From Craspedostauros australis (taxonomy: Eukaryota; Bacillariophyta; Bacillariophyceae; Mastogloiales; Achnanthaceae): a stretch of 64,000 bases of DNA. The DNA lies in assembly GCA_026770025.1 (NCBI GenBank), contig JAMXDE010000059.1:124001-188000 (forward strand), written 5' to 3'. Below the pieces are notes generated by a model. That model was not told the origin of the DNA, searched no databases, and was given only the letters and a program-made list of their open reading frames with translations. The position numbers and the translations under genes are program-made. Below are positions 1 to 11,101 of the stretch, piece by piece. Within the stretch, counting starts at the first letter, position 1, and each line of letters begins with the position of its first letter.

Positions 1-89
1 GGTTTTTGACTTTTGAACTGCTGATTATGGAAGAAACTGTTGTTGCCTTATCATGGGAAATGCAAAATTACCGTCTTTCCCCCCCCCCA

Positions 90-698
90 GGAGGACCGTG
101 TCGGATGGCACGCGTTCAATGTTGTTGTTATCGTGCGTGTTGTGTCCGTCATGTCCGTGCAGTACCGTCGCAACAAACAGGGGTGATCGTACCGAGTTGT
201 CAGGCGCGTAGCATCAGCAAACACAGACAGCCTAAATCGTAACGGACGAAAGAGACCGGCACACACAGACTGATGGCACACGTTCAATGTTGCGCGCGTG
301 ATGTTGTTGTTATCGTGCGTGTCGTGTCGTGTCTGTCATGTCCGTGCAGCACCGTCGCAACAAACAGGGGCTTATCGAACCGAGTCGTCAGACGCGCAAC
401 ATCAGCAAGCACAGACAGGCTGAATCGTAACGAACGAAAAAGACCCTGCACACACAGACACGGACGAAGAGCAGGAGGGCCGCGTATGGTGGTACGCGTC
501 CGATGTTGTTGTTATCGTGCTTGTCGTGTGGTGTCGTGCGTGTCGTGTGGTGTCGTGTCTGTCGTGTCCGTGCAGTACCGTGGCAACAGGCAAGGCTTAT
601 CATACCGAGTCGTCAGACGCGCAACAACAGCAAGCACAGACAGGCTGAATCGTAACGAACGAAAAAGACCCTGCACACACAGACACGGACGAAGACCA
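90..698. repeat. Tandem repeat, 180-200 bp unit, about three copies
   Basis: Three imperfect units share the landmarks GTTGTTGTTATCGTGC (starting at 121, 303 and 504) and a CAGCAA-CACAGACAG block followed by AATCGTAACG (about 205, 396 and 625). Anchor spacing is 182 and 201 bp, so unit length varies. Short open frames run through the units on both strands, but they repeat with the unit and look incidental. The third unit is cut by the foldback-like element that begins near 699. Confidence 0.75.
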
Positions 699-852
699 GG
701 AACACCCAACAATTTGTCCAGAATAAAGTGAAAAAAGCCAGTTTGAGTCTTACAGGACACGAATTAGAGATAAGTATTTTTTGCCACAGAAAGTTACAGA
801 TTCTGTAGGACGTGAACATTGAAGTAAGAACTTGCATCTAACGGACTATGTA

Positions 853-1609
853 GGACATATACGGACAGACTCGACCCATTCGGACACGTACGGACAAATC
901 CGGACAGATCTGGACAAATCTGGACAAATCCGGACAAATCTGGACAAATCTGGACAAATCCGGACAGCACTGGAACACAAGAGATTACTCAATCCAATAG
1001 AACAGATCTAGTTGTGGGCCCAAATGTGTCCTATCAACTGTTATCTTCTGAGAATATGAATGTTGTGTGTGGAAGTTATGAGCAAATTCACTAACCAGGT
1101 CTTTTTGGAGACCAAAGTGGACTAACCAGGTCGTGTTGGTGCCTGACACGATGATTGGATCAATGAAATGGCCGACGTATCACTGCGACAGACTCGAAAA
1201 TAATGATTTAGCCACGGAGTCAACACATCAACCATTTCTTGGTGGGACAGTGTAAAGTACTCTAGTTTATGATGTTGTTGATGAATCCTGTTGAGCAGAG
1301 GGTCGAACCAACTATATTGCATACTGACATCAACCATTGGCATGTACCTACCTTGGAACGGTCTACATTCAACTGCAAGGAGGTTCAGATCACCTGTAGT
1401 CAGTTCCTGAGATACCATTTGGTCACTGTGTGTACTGTGTTGGCCATATGTGCATACAAAAGGCCAAGCATACTTGATTACAACAACCCCACTACTCCAA
1501 GCGCACTCTATAGGGTACAGCCACGAAGTTTGAGGCCTTAGATCCATGTGCAAGGTGCTCAAATCTGGATATGGAGATAGCAAGTGATGATGTGTGTAGC
1601 AGTACTGTG
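853..1609 (+). repeat. Left arm of long inverted repeat
   Basis: This arm pairs with 1791-2547 on the opposite strand. The 90-residue frame at 1269-1541 (+) is matched by 1859-2131 (-) with a single residue difference, showing near identity. From about 850 to 970 the arm is a run of 10-11 bp units built on GGACAAATCT or GGACAAATCC. Confidence 0.85.
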
Positions 1610-1790
1610 AACTCCTCACATGGCAGCACATGCTGTTCGATTGGAGCACCTTCCAGAAGGATCGAAGACTTCGAACTTCGTGGATGTATCCTTTGGAGTG
1701 TGTTGCAAGTGCTCGTCAGGTTGGATTGGACGACTATCAACGTTTTCCATGCACATCTGTTCGAGTTCCTGTACACCGCGTGCCGTATCG

Positions 1791-2547
1791 CACAGTACTG
1801 TGACACACAGCATTGCTTGCTATCTCCATATCCAGATTTGAGCACCTTGCAGATGGATCTAAGGTCTCAAACTTCGTGGCTGTACCCTATAGAGTGCGCT
1901 TGGAGTAGTGGGGTTGTTGTAATCAAGTATGCTTGACCTTTTGTATGCACATATGGCCAACACAGTACACACAGTGACCAAATGGTATCTCAGGAACTGA
2001 CTACAGGTGATCTGAACCTCCTTGCAGTTGAATGTAGACCGTTCCAAGGTAGGTACATGCCAATGGTTGATGTCAGTATGCAATATAGTTGGTTCGACCC
2101 TCTGCTCAACAGGATTCATCAACAACATCATAAACTAGAGTACTTTACACTGTCCCACCAAGAAATGGTTGATGTGTTGACTCCGTGGCTAAATCATTAT
2201 TTTCGAGTCTGTCGCAGTGATACGCCGGCCATTTCATTGATCCAATCATCGTGTCAGGCACCAACACGACCTGGTTAGTCCACTTTGGTCTCCAAAAAGA
2301 CCTGGTTAGTGAATTTGCTCATAACTTCCACACACAACATTCATATTCTCAGAAGATAACAGTTGATAGGACACATTTGGGCCCACAACTAGATCTGTTC
2401 TATTGGATTGAGTAATCTCTTGTGTTCCAGTGCTGTCCGGATTTGTCCAGATTTGTCCAGATTTGTCCGGATTTGTCCAGATTTGTCCAGATCTGTCCGG
2501 ATTTGTCCGTACGTGTCCGAATGGGTCGAGTCTGTCCGTATATGTCC
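1791..2547 (-). repeat. Right arm of long inverted repeat
   Basis: Reverse complement of 853-1609, with the same short-unit array (GTCCAGATTT/GTCCGGATTT) at about 2430-2547. The loop between the arms (about 1610-1790) is unique except for a degenerate third copy of the arm's inner end. Confidence 0.85.
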
Positions 2548-2706
2548 GCTAACAGAATACAGGTTTCGGACTCTTGATCGAATTAGTCATGAGTTCTAAC
2601 GCAATTTTGACACATTCAATAAAAGGCCATGTTTTGTCCTTTTTCTTGTCCGGCAATATTGTGGTTGTATTTCGACCAGAAATGTGGACAAATTGTTGGG
2701 TGTTCC

Positions 2707-3284
2707 AGGAGTGCTTTGTCGTGCAAATTTTGGCTGTGACTGTTTCACTCGGACACTCGCACTGTTTTTTCCATCTCGGCATCGAATCGTGGAACATGTT
2801 CTCATTTGTGCCTTTTTTCTGCGTTGGCCACACCGAAACAGTGTTTCCACTGCGTCGCCTTTGGCGCATTCGCCCAGCATGTTGGTCGGTTTGCACGTAC
2901 ACTGCAGTTTTGAACCGTTTGCGCCCCAAGGCGCGATGTGCCACGGATGTCATTGTGGTTGTTGCAGTTCCGAATAAGCAGTTTCAGAATGAGCGGTTCA
3001 AGTAACAACATTCGGGCATTTGTTAGCCCCTTTCTATACCGATTAATGTGATTTTGAGACTAATTCATGGCTTTTTGTCCATCTTGACAAAAAACAGCAT
3101 TACTTAGACCCATTCTTGTCGCTTGTTGTGCGGCTTGTGACAATATCAGGGCAATCAAAGTCATGGAAAGTGCCATTTTGGACCAAAATGTCGCCTTTTG
3201 GGGTCTCTGTGACGCTAGTTGGTGTGTGATGTAGTGCGACATGGTTGCGACCATTCCAACTAGGGCGTCTTCGACAACACGAAC
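2707..3284. other. Intergenic, no gene seen
   Basis: Overlapping short frames occur on both strands at about 2550-3010, but they resemble no family and no single frame is favoured. I see nothing further here before the satellite array. Confidence 0.5.
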
Positions 3285-4319
3285 GGACTGTCCGATCCTG
3301 CTAGGTCTTTTCACGACATTCCAAGTGACTGGCGAACGCTGCTGCGGAATGTGACATTGCGATTCTCTCGGTTTCGACTCACCAAGTGGTATTCGACTGT
3401 ACCGGCAAATTGTTCGATACTGCATGGTCTGTTCGCAACATTCCAAGTCACCGGCAAACACCGCTGTGGAATGCGAAGTTGCAATTTGCTCGTTCTCGAC
3501 TCTACAGGTTGTATTCGACCGTACCGGCAATTTGTCCGATACTACATGGTCTGTTCGCGACGTTCCAAGTCACCATCAAACACTGCTGTGGAATGCGACA
3601 TTGCAATTTGCTCATTCTCGACTCCACAGGTTGTATTCGGCCGTACCGGCAAATTGTCCGATACTACATGGTTTGTTCGCGACATTCCATGTCATTCACA
3701 CCCAACGCCGCAGGATGCGACATTGCAATTTGCTCGTTCTTGACTCCACAGGTTGTATTCGGCTGTACCAGCTAATTGTCCGATACTACCTGGTCTGTTC
3801 GCGACGTTCCATGTCATTCACGCCCAATGCTGTAGGATGCGACATTGCAATTTGCTCGTTCTTGACTCACCAGGTTGTATTCGACCACTCTAATAGATTT
3901 GCCAATACTACATGGCCTGTTCGCGACGTTCCGTGCCATTCGCACCCAATACTACAGGATGCGACATTGCAATTTGCTCCTTCTCGACTCCACAGGTTGT
4001 ATTCGGCTGTACCAGCCAATTGGCCGATACTGAATGATCGGTTTGCAACGTTCCGTGCCATTCACACCCAATACTCCAGGATGAGACATTGCAATTTGCT
4101 CGTTCTTGACTCACCAGGTCGTATTCGACCACACCAGCCAATTGGCCAATACTGCATGATCGGTTTGCAACGTTCCGTGCCATTCACACCCAATACTCCA
4201 GGATGCGACATTGCAATTTGCTCGTTCTTGAATCACCAGGTTGTATTCGACCACTCTAATAGATTTTCCGATACTACATGGTCTGTTTGCAACATTCCGT
4301 GCCATTCACACCCAATGCT
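3285..4319 (+). repeat. 122-bp satellite array, left segment
   Basis: The anchor GCGACATTGCAATTTGCTC and its variants start at 3351, 3473, 3595, 3717, 3839, 3961, 4083 and 4205, an exact 122-bp spacing each time. Other unit landmarks are GGTTGTATTCGACC, GATACTACATGG and CGTTCC. Units differ by point changes but almost no indels. The array is interrupted at 4319 by the copia element and resumes at 11722 in register. The 303-codon frame at 3424-4335 is a by-product of units that lack stops and is not called a gene. Confidence 0.9.
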
Positions 4320-4939
4320 TATTAGCTCAAACTAGTATTCCCATTAGTCGTGTTAAGATTTAGTCTAGTTAGTCAAATGCCCGACTGCTCAGAATGTTTG
4401 AGCGGGATTGAAGCGTGACTCGATGTCGGTGGGATGGGGTCCCACGGGGTCTCTCCCCTCGAATCGTGCTCTACTTAAGACGATGTCGCGTGTCCGCTGA
4501 ATTTGGGTTTGAGCGATCGTGCCATCCCACGCCACTTATGGGCGTGACATGACCTGTCCTGGATGGACAAACAGATCAAACCGTTGGATGAACAAAGTCC
4601 CCCAAATCGATCGGAAGAGAGTGAACAACAAACTCTCTCTCCGACCATCACGAAATTGATGTCTCCTCTCTCGAATAGCAACATCGGCACCGCGATGATT
4701 GCACGTGGGAGACTCAACGCTCCACTATACCACTACTAATAGAGATGATGCAGATCCAGCTCTAATGGATGCTGCTCATCACCTGCTCACAATCCAATTG
4801 AAAGTCTCATTTGGATTCGTTACAGCTTAAAGACTAAGAAACACACTCACACACAAACTCACCAACCTACTGCACTACCACGGATTGATCACCCTTCGGC
4901 GTACAGTAAGTTACCCTCGTTTTCTATATCGTTCTATCA
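4320..4939 (+). repeat. 5' LTR of first copia element
   Basis: Starts TATTAGCTC and ends GTTCTATCA, repeated at a constant offset of 6782 bp. The 5' end is TA rather than the usual TG. The leader that follows (GATTAACAGTCGC) has no obvious match to a standard tRNA 3' end, so the primer-binding site is not assigned. Confidence 0.93.
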
Positions 4940-5422
4940 GATTAACAGTCGCACTCGCTCCACACCTGTGTTGATCGAGTGAATATCCACTTCCTCTGCT
5001 TCAAGCATCCTCAGCTACCTCACGTGACGACGTGACACTCTCTGCCCAGTCCTCTGTGCAGACACACTCTTCTGTTCGGACTCCACCGTTCAGCTCCACT
5101 CGGCTTCGGCCCTCGCGCGCTCACCACACTCCAGACATCACAGTCCAAGTGTGTACACTCTCTCTTTCCAAACTGCTTCACACGCCAATCCTCTCTTGAA
5201 TCGAAACATCTCGTCACAGACGATTGATCAAGTGTGCTTTCCTGCTCTATTTCTTGAATCGTACAACAACATCGCCCACGGCGATCTACGCGAGAAACCA
5301 GAAATAACAAAACAAACAAACACTCCGCCAACTACAACAAAACAAACACAAAACAAACAATCTACATCACATCACATCAACCATCAAACATCACCCATCA
5401 CCCATCTCCGAACGCTTTCACC

Positions 5423-8400
5423 ATGGCTACCAACACCAATGTCACCGACACCAACGAGTACACCATACTCAACCACGTCTTGTCCGTCATCGGCATTCAG
5501 GCCCATTCTTGGCAACGTCGCGCTCTCAACGAGGCCGGCATCGCCAACGCTATGGACCTGATTCATCTCGATAAGCCTGCCCTCTTGGCAATCGAGGTGA
5601 CCGACGACGACGACAACACATTCCGTCCCATGAATGTGCTTGTTGTCAACAAGATCCTCGCATTGGTACGCTGGATCAATCTCCAACCTCGATTGACTCC
5701 CGATGAATGGATGAGTGTCGACATGTACGACATCTCGCACCCATCCGTCATCGGGACCGCGGGTCCCCGGACCCCGGCCAGCTACCATCCCCGAGGAGGT
5801 GTCAGCATCATTCCTCCCAGTACCCGCACACGCCGTACTGTGGATGATGATGAGGATATCGAATCTGTATCCCCTCCTGATCGGAGCAGATTTGCTACTC
5901 CGGTGACCGACCCTTCGGCGCGCGTTGCAACAGCGGAAACTCCAATCGCTGGTGCTCCTGTGCCAAGTGTTACATTCTCTCCGTCGAGCGCTCTCCCAGA
6001 GTCATTCACAAAGGAGTTCAGCCGTGGTGTCAAGCGTGAGGCCCTCGCATTCCCCACACTGAAGGATGACAAGCGTTTCCTTTCGTTCCGGCGCCAATTC
6101 GAAGCGATCGCGTATACTCATGGACTTGAGTATCACATCGATCCTTCGTGGGAGCCGGGTCCATCGGACATGTTGTTCTACAACATGCAGAACAGGTACC
6201 TCTACTCTGTTCTGAGCCTCCATGTCAAGACTTCGCGTGGTGACCAGCTCCTTCGCAAGCACCAAGCAAGCAAGGACGGTCGAGCTGTCTATCAGAGTCT
6301 CATTGAGACTTACACCAATGGTGTCAATGGTGAGAGCGCGGCAATGGCACTTCGTGCTCGCATCGCCTCCTTCACCTTGGATAACAGCTGGAAGAAGAAC
6401 CGTGAGAACTTCGTGGACACCTGGCAGGGAATCATCTCCGATATCGAAGATATGGAAGATGACGCCCTGCCGGACAACACGAAGAAGACATGGCTGCACA
6501 ACTCGATCGCTCCGGACAAGGATCTTCTGAATGCTCTCACGAGCACATCCTACGTCCGTGACGAGATGCTCGCGGCCATGCCATCCGGTTTCGAGATTAA
6601 GGCGGCTGGATTCGATCACCACCTCAACTCGGTTCGGATCCATGCTCAGCGCCTCGATTCCTCTCATCCTCGTCAGGTTCAAAAGCGTAATGTCAACAAC
6701 GCTACGACAGGGAAAGGAAAGGGTGGTTCTTCGGGCAAGTCTCCTGCCAAAGGCAACGGCAAGACTTACACCAACGACAAGCGTACCCGCATTCCGAATG
6801 AGGAGTGGGCGACAATGTCTTGGGCCCAGAAGAAGGACTACATGCACAACAACTCATCCCGTGGTGCTGGCAAGGGTGACACTTCACGTGCTGCCAATAA
6901 AGCCAAGTCCTCTGGGAACTCTTCGTCCGACACGGTACCAGGGTCCTCCACGCCGTCAGGTTCCGGGGGCACTGCGGAACCCAAGGGCGGTCCCCCAGGA
7001 TCTGCCATCAACCGCATGCTCGCCCAGGCGCGTCAGTCCAGTCAATCGACCTCTGACTTCGTCGATTCTGAGGGTGGCGCATGGAGACGTGTCAACTCCA
7101 CCGTGGTCCGCTACAACTTCGAGACCTCGGTGGCGGCGAAGACGGGTGCACTCGTCGACAGTGGCGCCAATGGCGGCCTTGCTGGCGACGACGTTCTGGT
7201 CCTGTGCAAGACGGGTACCACGGCAGACGTGAGCGGCATTGGTGATTCCACCATTGCAAGTCTGGATATTGGTACGGTCGCGGCCCTGCTTCATACGAGC
7301 AGTGGCCCGATCATCGCCAAGTTCCATCAGTACGCTCTATACGGGAAGGGCAAGTCCATCCACTCTACCAACCAACTCTCCGCGTTTGGTATGGATGTGA
7401 ATGAACGCCCATGTGGACTCCCTGGCGGTCGGCAAACTGTCGTCACGCCTGAGGGGCACGTCATCCCGCTGTCTATCCGTGCTGGCCTGTCCTACATGGA
7501 TATGCGCCCACCGACCCCTGCTGAGATGGATCAGTACCCTCATGTGGACTTCACGTCCGATGACGTCTGGGACCCTTCCATCCTCGATCAGGAGTTTGGT
7601 CTTGATGATGTCCGCGCTCTCGCGGACGATGATGATGATGATTCCGCGCTCGCCGACCTCGATCGCCTGCATGTATATGCGGCATCGACGGATGAGGCCC
7701 GCGGGACAGTACCGCATTCCGGGTCCGCTGGCAATTCCGGTTCCGTTCGTGTTCGCAACTCGCCCATCGACTATGAGGCACTGCGTCCACACTTCGGCTG
7801 GATCCCTGCTCGTCGGATCAAGGACACTCTTGGTTGCACTTCCCAGTGGTACCGCACTTCGGAACGACTCGCGATGCGCAAGCATTTCCGCACTCGTTTT
7901 CCGGCGGCCAACGTTGATCGTCTTCACGAGACGGTCGCGATGGACACTTTCTTCTCTGATACGCCCGCTCATGATGACGGTGTCCCTGGCCATGGTGGCT
8001 GCACCATGATCCAGGTGTTCGTTGCGCTCGACTCTCGGTACACATCGGGGTTCCCGATGGCGTCCGAGCGGCAGGTCGCGGACTCCTTGCTTGACTTCAT
8101 TCGTCGGCATGGAGCGCCCGACCTACTAATGTCGGACAACGCGAAATCAGAGGTGGGATTCAAGGTGCAAGACATCCTGCGTCAATACGCAATCAAGGAT
8201 CACCAGAGTGAACCCGAGCACCAACACCAGAACGGAGCCGAGCGCCGCATACAGGACATCAAGCGTACTGTCAACGGCGTCATGGATCGCACGGGTACCC
8301 CGTCGCGGTTCTGGCTCATCTGCACCATGTACGTCATTGACCTGTTCAATCACATCGCGCAGCGCACGTGTGGTAATGTGACCCCGTCACAGGCTGCCTT

Positions 8401-11068
8401 CGGGCAGCGTCCGGATGTCAGCAAGTACCTTGTGTACTACTGGTGGCAACCGGTCTACTACCGTGTGGAACGTCCTGGCTTCCCGAGTGAGTCCAAGGAG
8501 CGCCGCGGCCACTGGGCTGGTCCGTGTCTCCACAAGGGCGACGACCTCACGTTCTGGGTGCTCGACGATGCAACACAACAACTCCTGCCTCGGTCTGCTA
8601 TCCGCGCCGCCGATGATGCCTCTACTCGCAACTTGAGAGCCGACTATCCTTTTCCACTCGTGGGGGAGGATGCCGATTCTGCGACTACTGTATCAGACAG
8701 CGATGACGGTGACTACACAGACAACACCATCCCCTCCGATGTTGAACCCGTCGTTCACGCATTATCGGATGCTGTTTTGTTCTCACATCAAGAGACAGAA
8801 TCACGCACAAGTGGAAAGGACGTCGTTTCTGTTCCAAAGTTCACTCCTGAAGAACTTCTGGGCAAGACAATTTTGTTCCACCACAATGGACAAAACGTCC
8901 GTGCCGAAGTGATCCAAAAGATCAACGATTCAGACGCTGAGAACCATCAGCGTATCAAGATGCTCCTATCACTTAACGATGGGGAGCTTCACGAACTGAT
9001 TTCGTATGTCGAACTTTCCGACGTCTTCGAGCGACAAACCACAGATGGTGCTGCGGACAACCCGCAGGCAGAGAATCAATGGTCCTTCCAAGACATCGTG
9101 GACCACGAAGGTCCCCTCGCTCAGACATCCCCATCCTACAAGGGATCAAAGTACAATGTCACTGTGCTTTGGGATGACGGTTCCAAAACGTCTGAACCGT
9201 TATCTGTCATTGCGAAGGATGACCCGGTCTCTTGCGCTATTTATGCGCGGAAACACGATTTGCTTGGGGTTCCCGGGTGGAAGCGTTTCCGACACATCGG
9301 TATCCGCCAACACTCGATCGCTCGTGCAATCGCCACCAACAAGGCGAACCGCAGCAACACACCCGTATTCCAGTTCGGCGTTCAGGTACCGCGCAACCAC
9401 AAGGAAGCGCTGATGCTTGACGCCAAGAATGGTAACACGCTGTGGGCTGACGCCGAGCGCAAGGAAATGGACCAGCTCACGAGCTACGAGACCTTCAAGA
9501 CCCTCGGATACCATGCCAAGGTACCCGATGGGTTCCAGAAGATTCGGTTGCAATGGGTATACGCCGTGAAGCACGATCTGCGCCACAAGGCCAGATGTGT
9601 CGCCGGCGGCCACCTGACAGCGCCATGCAAGGACACAGCCTACGCTGGAGTCGTCAGCCTCCGTTCCCTCCGCCTCGCACTACTCGCTGGGGAGATGAAC
9701 GGGCTTCAGACCATGGTCGGCGACATCGGCAACGCGTACTTGGAAGCCTACACCAAGGAACGCATCTGCTTTGTCGCTGGAGACGAGTTCGGAGACAAGG
9801 CCGGCCACACGATGCAAATCGTCAAGGCACTCTACGGCCTCCGCACTTCCGGCGCACGCTTCCACGAAGCGCTCGCGGACACACTCAGGGACCTGCAATT
9901 CTTCCAATGCAGATCCGACCCTGATGTGTGGATGCGTGACGGTGGTGACCATTGGGAGTACGTCTGCGTATACGTGGACGACCTCATGGCCACCATGAAG
10001 GACCCGCAAGCCTTCTTCGATACCCTCACCTCCGTCTACGGATACAAGTTGAAGGGTGTCGGACCCGTCAAATACCACCTCGGCGCAGACTTCGGTCGCG
10101 ATAGCGATGGCACCATGAAAATGAGCCCGCAATCGTACATCAAGCGCATGCTCGGAAACTACGAGCGCATGTTCGGCTGTGCCCCCACGAAGGCCAGCTG
10201 CCCTCTCGACCATTCCGACAACCCGGAACTCGACACTTCACCAGAGCTCTCCGAGATCGACAAACGCAAGTTCATGTCGCTGATCGGGGCTCTACAATGG
10301 TGCATCACCCTCGGACGGTTCGACATCTCTGTCGCCGTCATGACCCTCGCACGCTTCCGTGCCGCTCCTCGCAAAGGTCACCTCGAGCGCGCTCAACGCG
10401 TCTACGGGTACCTGCGCAAGCATCCCGATGCCGCCATCCGGTTCCGTACCGGGGTTCCCCATCACGAAGAGAGTTTTGTGGTCCCCAAACACGACTGGCT
10501 CTACTCCGTGTACGGGAAAACACAAGAGGAAACCGACCCAGACGTGCCAACTCCCAAAGGCGCGATCGTCCGCACCACAACTTTCGTGGATGCAAACCTC
10601 CTCCACTGCAAGGTCACCGGCAGGTCCGCAACCGGCGTTCTCCATCTTGTTAACCAAACTCCCATCGAGTGGTTCAGCAAGCGCCAAGCCACTGTCGAGA
10701 CCGCAACCTACGGATCTGAGTTCGTCGCCGCCAGGCAGGCCACCGAACAGATCATCTCTCTCCGTCTCGCTCTCCGCGAGATGGGCATTCCCATCGACGG
10801 TCCCAGCTGGATGTTTGGTGATAACCAAAGCGTCATCACTTCGTCCACTGTGCCCATGAGCATGCTGTCCAAGCGGCACAATGCTCTCGCCTACCACAGG
10901 GTCCGCTCCGCAGTCGCTGCCGGGGTACTCTACTTCGTCAAAATACACGGCTCCCAAAATGTGGCCGACATCATGACCAAGTTCCTCCCATGGGCATCCT
11001 TCTGGCCCCTCGTCAAGCCCCTGCTCTTCTGGAAAGGATCCAGCATCCCTCAAGGTCACGGTACCTGA
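5423..11068 (+). CDS. Ty1/copia Gag-Pol polyprotein, intact
   Basis: The 1881-residue polyprotein starts at ATG in the context CACCATGG. Gag covers about residues 1-560; it has a Gly/Ser/Lys-rich tail and no CCHC zinc knuckle. The aspartic protease has VDSGAN near 577. The integrase catalytic triad is visible as AMDTFF (about 839), SDNAKSE (about 904) and NGAERRIQ (about 936), but the usual HHCC zinc motif in front of it is not recognisable. A spacer of about 400 residues precedes the RT, including an acidic stretch and a segment with VLWDDGS. RT carries YVDD near 1516. RNase H carries FVDAN (about 1719), GSEFVAAR and FGDNQS (about 1798). No stop or frameshift is present, so the element could be active. 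Gag and Pol share one frame. Confidence 0.96.
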   Translation: MATNTNVTDTNEYTILNHVLSVIGIQAHSWQRRALNEAGIANAMDLIHLDKPALLAIEVTDDDDNTFRPMNVLVVNKILALVRWINLQPRLTPDEWMSVDMYDISHPSVIGTAGPRTPASYHPRGGVSIIPPSTRTRRTVDDDEDIESVSPPDRSRFATPVTDPSARVATAETPIAGAPVPSVTFSPSSALPESFTKEFSRGVKREALAFPTLKDDKRFLSFRRQFEAIAYTHGLEYHIDPSWEPGPSDMLFYNMQNRYLYSVLSLHVKTSRGDQLLRKHQASKDGRAVYQSLIETYTNGVNGESAAMALRARIASFTLDNSWKKNRENFVDTWQGIISDIEDMEDDALPDNTKKTWLHNSIAPDKDLLNALTSTSYVRDEMLAAMPSGFEIKAAGFDHHLNSVRIHAQRLDSSHPRQVQKRNVNNATTGKGKGGSSGKSPAKGNGKTYTNDKRTRIPNEEWATMSWAQKKDYMHNNSSRGAGKGDTSRAANKAKSSGNSSSDTVPGSSTPSGSGGTAEPKGGPPGSAINRMLAQARQSSQSTSDFVDSEGGAWRRVNSTVVRYNFETSVAAKTGALVDSGANGGLAGDDVLVLCKTGTTADVSGIGDSTIASLDIGTVAALLHTSSGPIIAKFHQYALYGKGKSIHSTNQLSAFGMDVNERPCGLPGGRQTVVTPEGHVIPLSIRAGLSYMDMRPPTPAEMDQYPHVDFTSDDVWDPSILDQEFGLDDVRALADDDDDDSALADLDRLHVYAASTDEARGTVPHSGSAGNSGSVRVRNSPIDYEALRPHFGWIPARRIKDTLGCTSQWYRTSERLAMRKHFRTRFPAANVDRLHETVAMDTFFSDTPAHDDGVPGHGGCTMIQVFVALDSRYTSGFPMASERQVADSLLDFIRRHGAPDLLMSDNAKSEVGFKVQDILRQYAIKDHQSEPEHQHQNGAERRIQDIKRTVNGVMDRTGTPSRFWLICTMYVIDLFNHIAQRTCGNVTPSQAAFGQRPDVSKYLVYYWWQPVYYRVERPGFPSESKERRGHWAGPCLHKGDDLTFWVLDDATQQLLPRSAIRAADDASTRNLRADYPFPLVGEDADSATTVSDSDDGDYTDNTIPSDVEPVVHALSDAVLFSHQETESRTSGKDVVSVPKFTPEELLGKTILFHHNGQNVRAEVIQKINDSDAENHQRIKMLLSLNDGELHELISYVELSDVFERQTTDGAADNPQAENQWSFQDIVDHEGPLAQTSPSYKGSKYNVTVLWDDGSKTSEPLSVIAKDDPVSCAIYARKHDLLGVPGWKRFRHIGIRQHSIARAIATNKANRSNTPVFQFGVQVPRNHKEALMLDAKNGNTLWADAERKEMDQLTSYETFKTLGYHAKVPDGFQKIRLQWVYAVKHDLRHKARCVAGGHLTAPCKDTAYAGVVSLRSLRLALLAGEMNGLQTMVGDIGNAYLEAYTKERICFVAGDEFGDKAGHTMQIVKALYGLRTSGARFHEALADTLRDLQFFQCRSDPDVWMRDGGDHWEYVCVYVDDLMATMKDPQAFFDTLTSVYGYKLKGVGPVKYHLGADFGRDSDGTMKMSPQSYIKRMLGNYERMFGCAPTKASCPLDHSDNPELDTSPELSEIDKRKFMSLIGALQWCITLGRFDISVAVMTLARFRAAPRKGHLERAQRVYGYLRKHPDAAIRFRTGVPHHEESFVVPKHDWLYSVYGKTQEETDPDVPTPKGAIVRTTTFVDANLLHCKVTGRSATGVLHLVNQTPIEWFSKRQATVETATYGSEFVAARQATEQIISLRLALREMGIPIDGPSWMFGDNQSVITSSTVPMSMLSKRHNALAYHRVRSAVAAGVLYFVKIHGSQNVADIMTKFLPWASFWPLVKPLLFWKGSSIPQGHGT

Positions 11069-11090
11069 ACTGCTACCTACATCGAGACAC

Positions 11091-11101
11091 ACTTTGGGGA
11101 G
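11091..11101 (+). other. Polypurine tract of first copia element
   Basis: ACTTTGGGGAG lies directly before the 3' LTR, the place where plus-strand DNA synthesis is primed in LTR elements. The assignment is positional. Confidence 0.6.

Larger units (their letters stand above)
699..2706. mobile_element. Foldback-like element with long inverted repeats
   Basis: The two halves are reverse complements around a centre near position 1700. The outermost part is a 22-bp perfect inverted repeat (699-720 and 2685-2706, containing CACCCAACAATTTG). About 130 bp on each side then match poorly, followed by two arms of about 757 bp that are almost identical. A candidate 5-bp direct repeat CCAGG lies at 696-700 and 2705-2709, which would put the element ends at 701 and 2704. 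No transposase is encoded; the 90-codon frames in each arm mirror one another. Long inverted repeats containing short tandem repeats are typical of foldback transposons or non-autonomous DNA transposons; assignment to a superfamily is not possible by eye. Confidence 0.7.

Noticed and set aside
1122-1649. 175-codon minus frame and its mirror frames at 1571-2278
   Set aside because: They belong to the inverted-repeat arms; the mirror copy is broken by a stop, and no protein motif is present.
3424-4335. 303-codon plus frame that looks like a repeat protein
   Set aside because: It arises from 122-bp units lacking stops in every plus frame; the protein 'repeats' change frame each unit, and there is no independent sign of translation.
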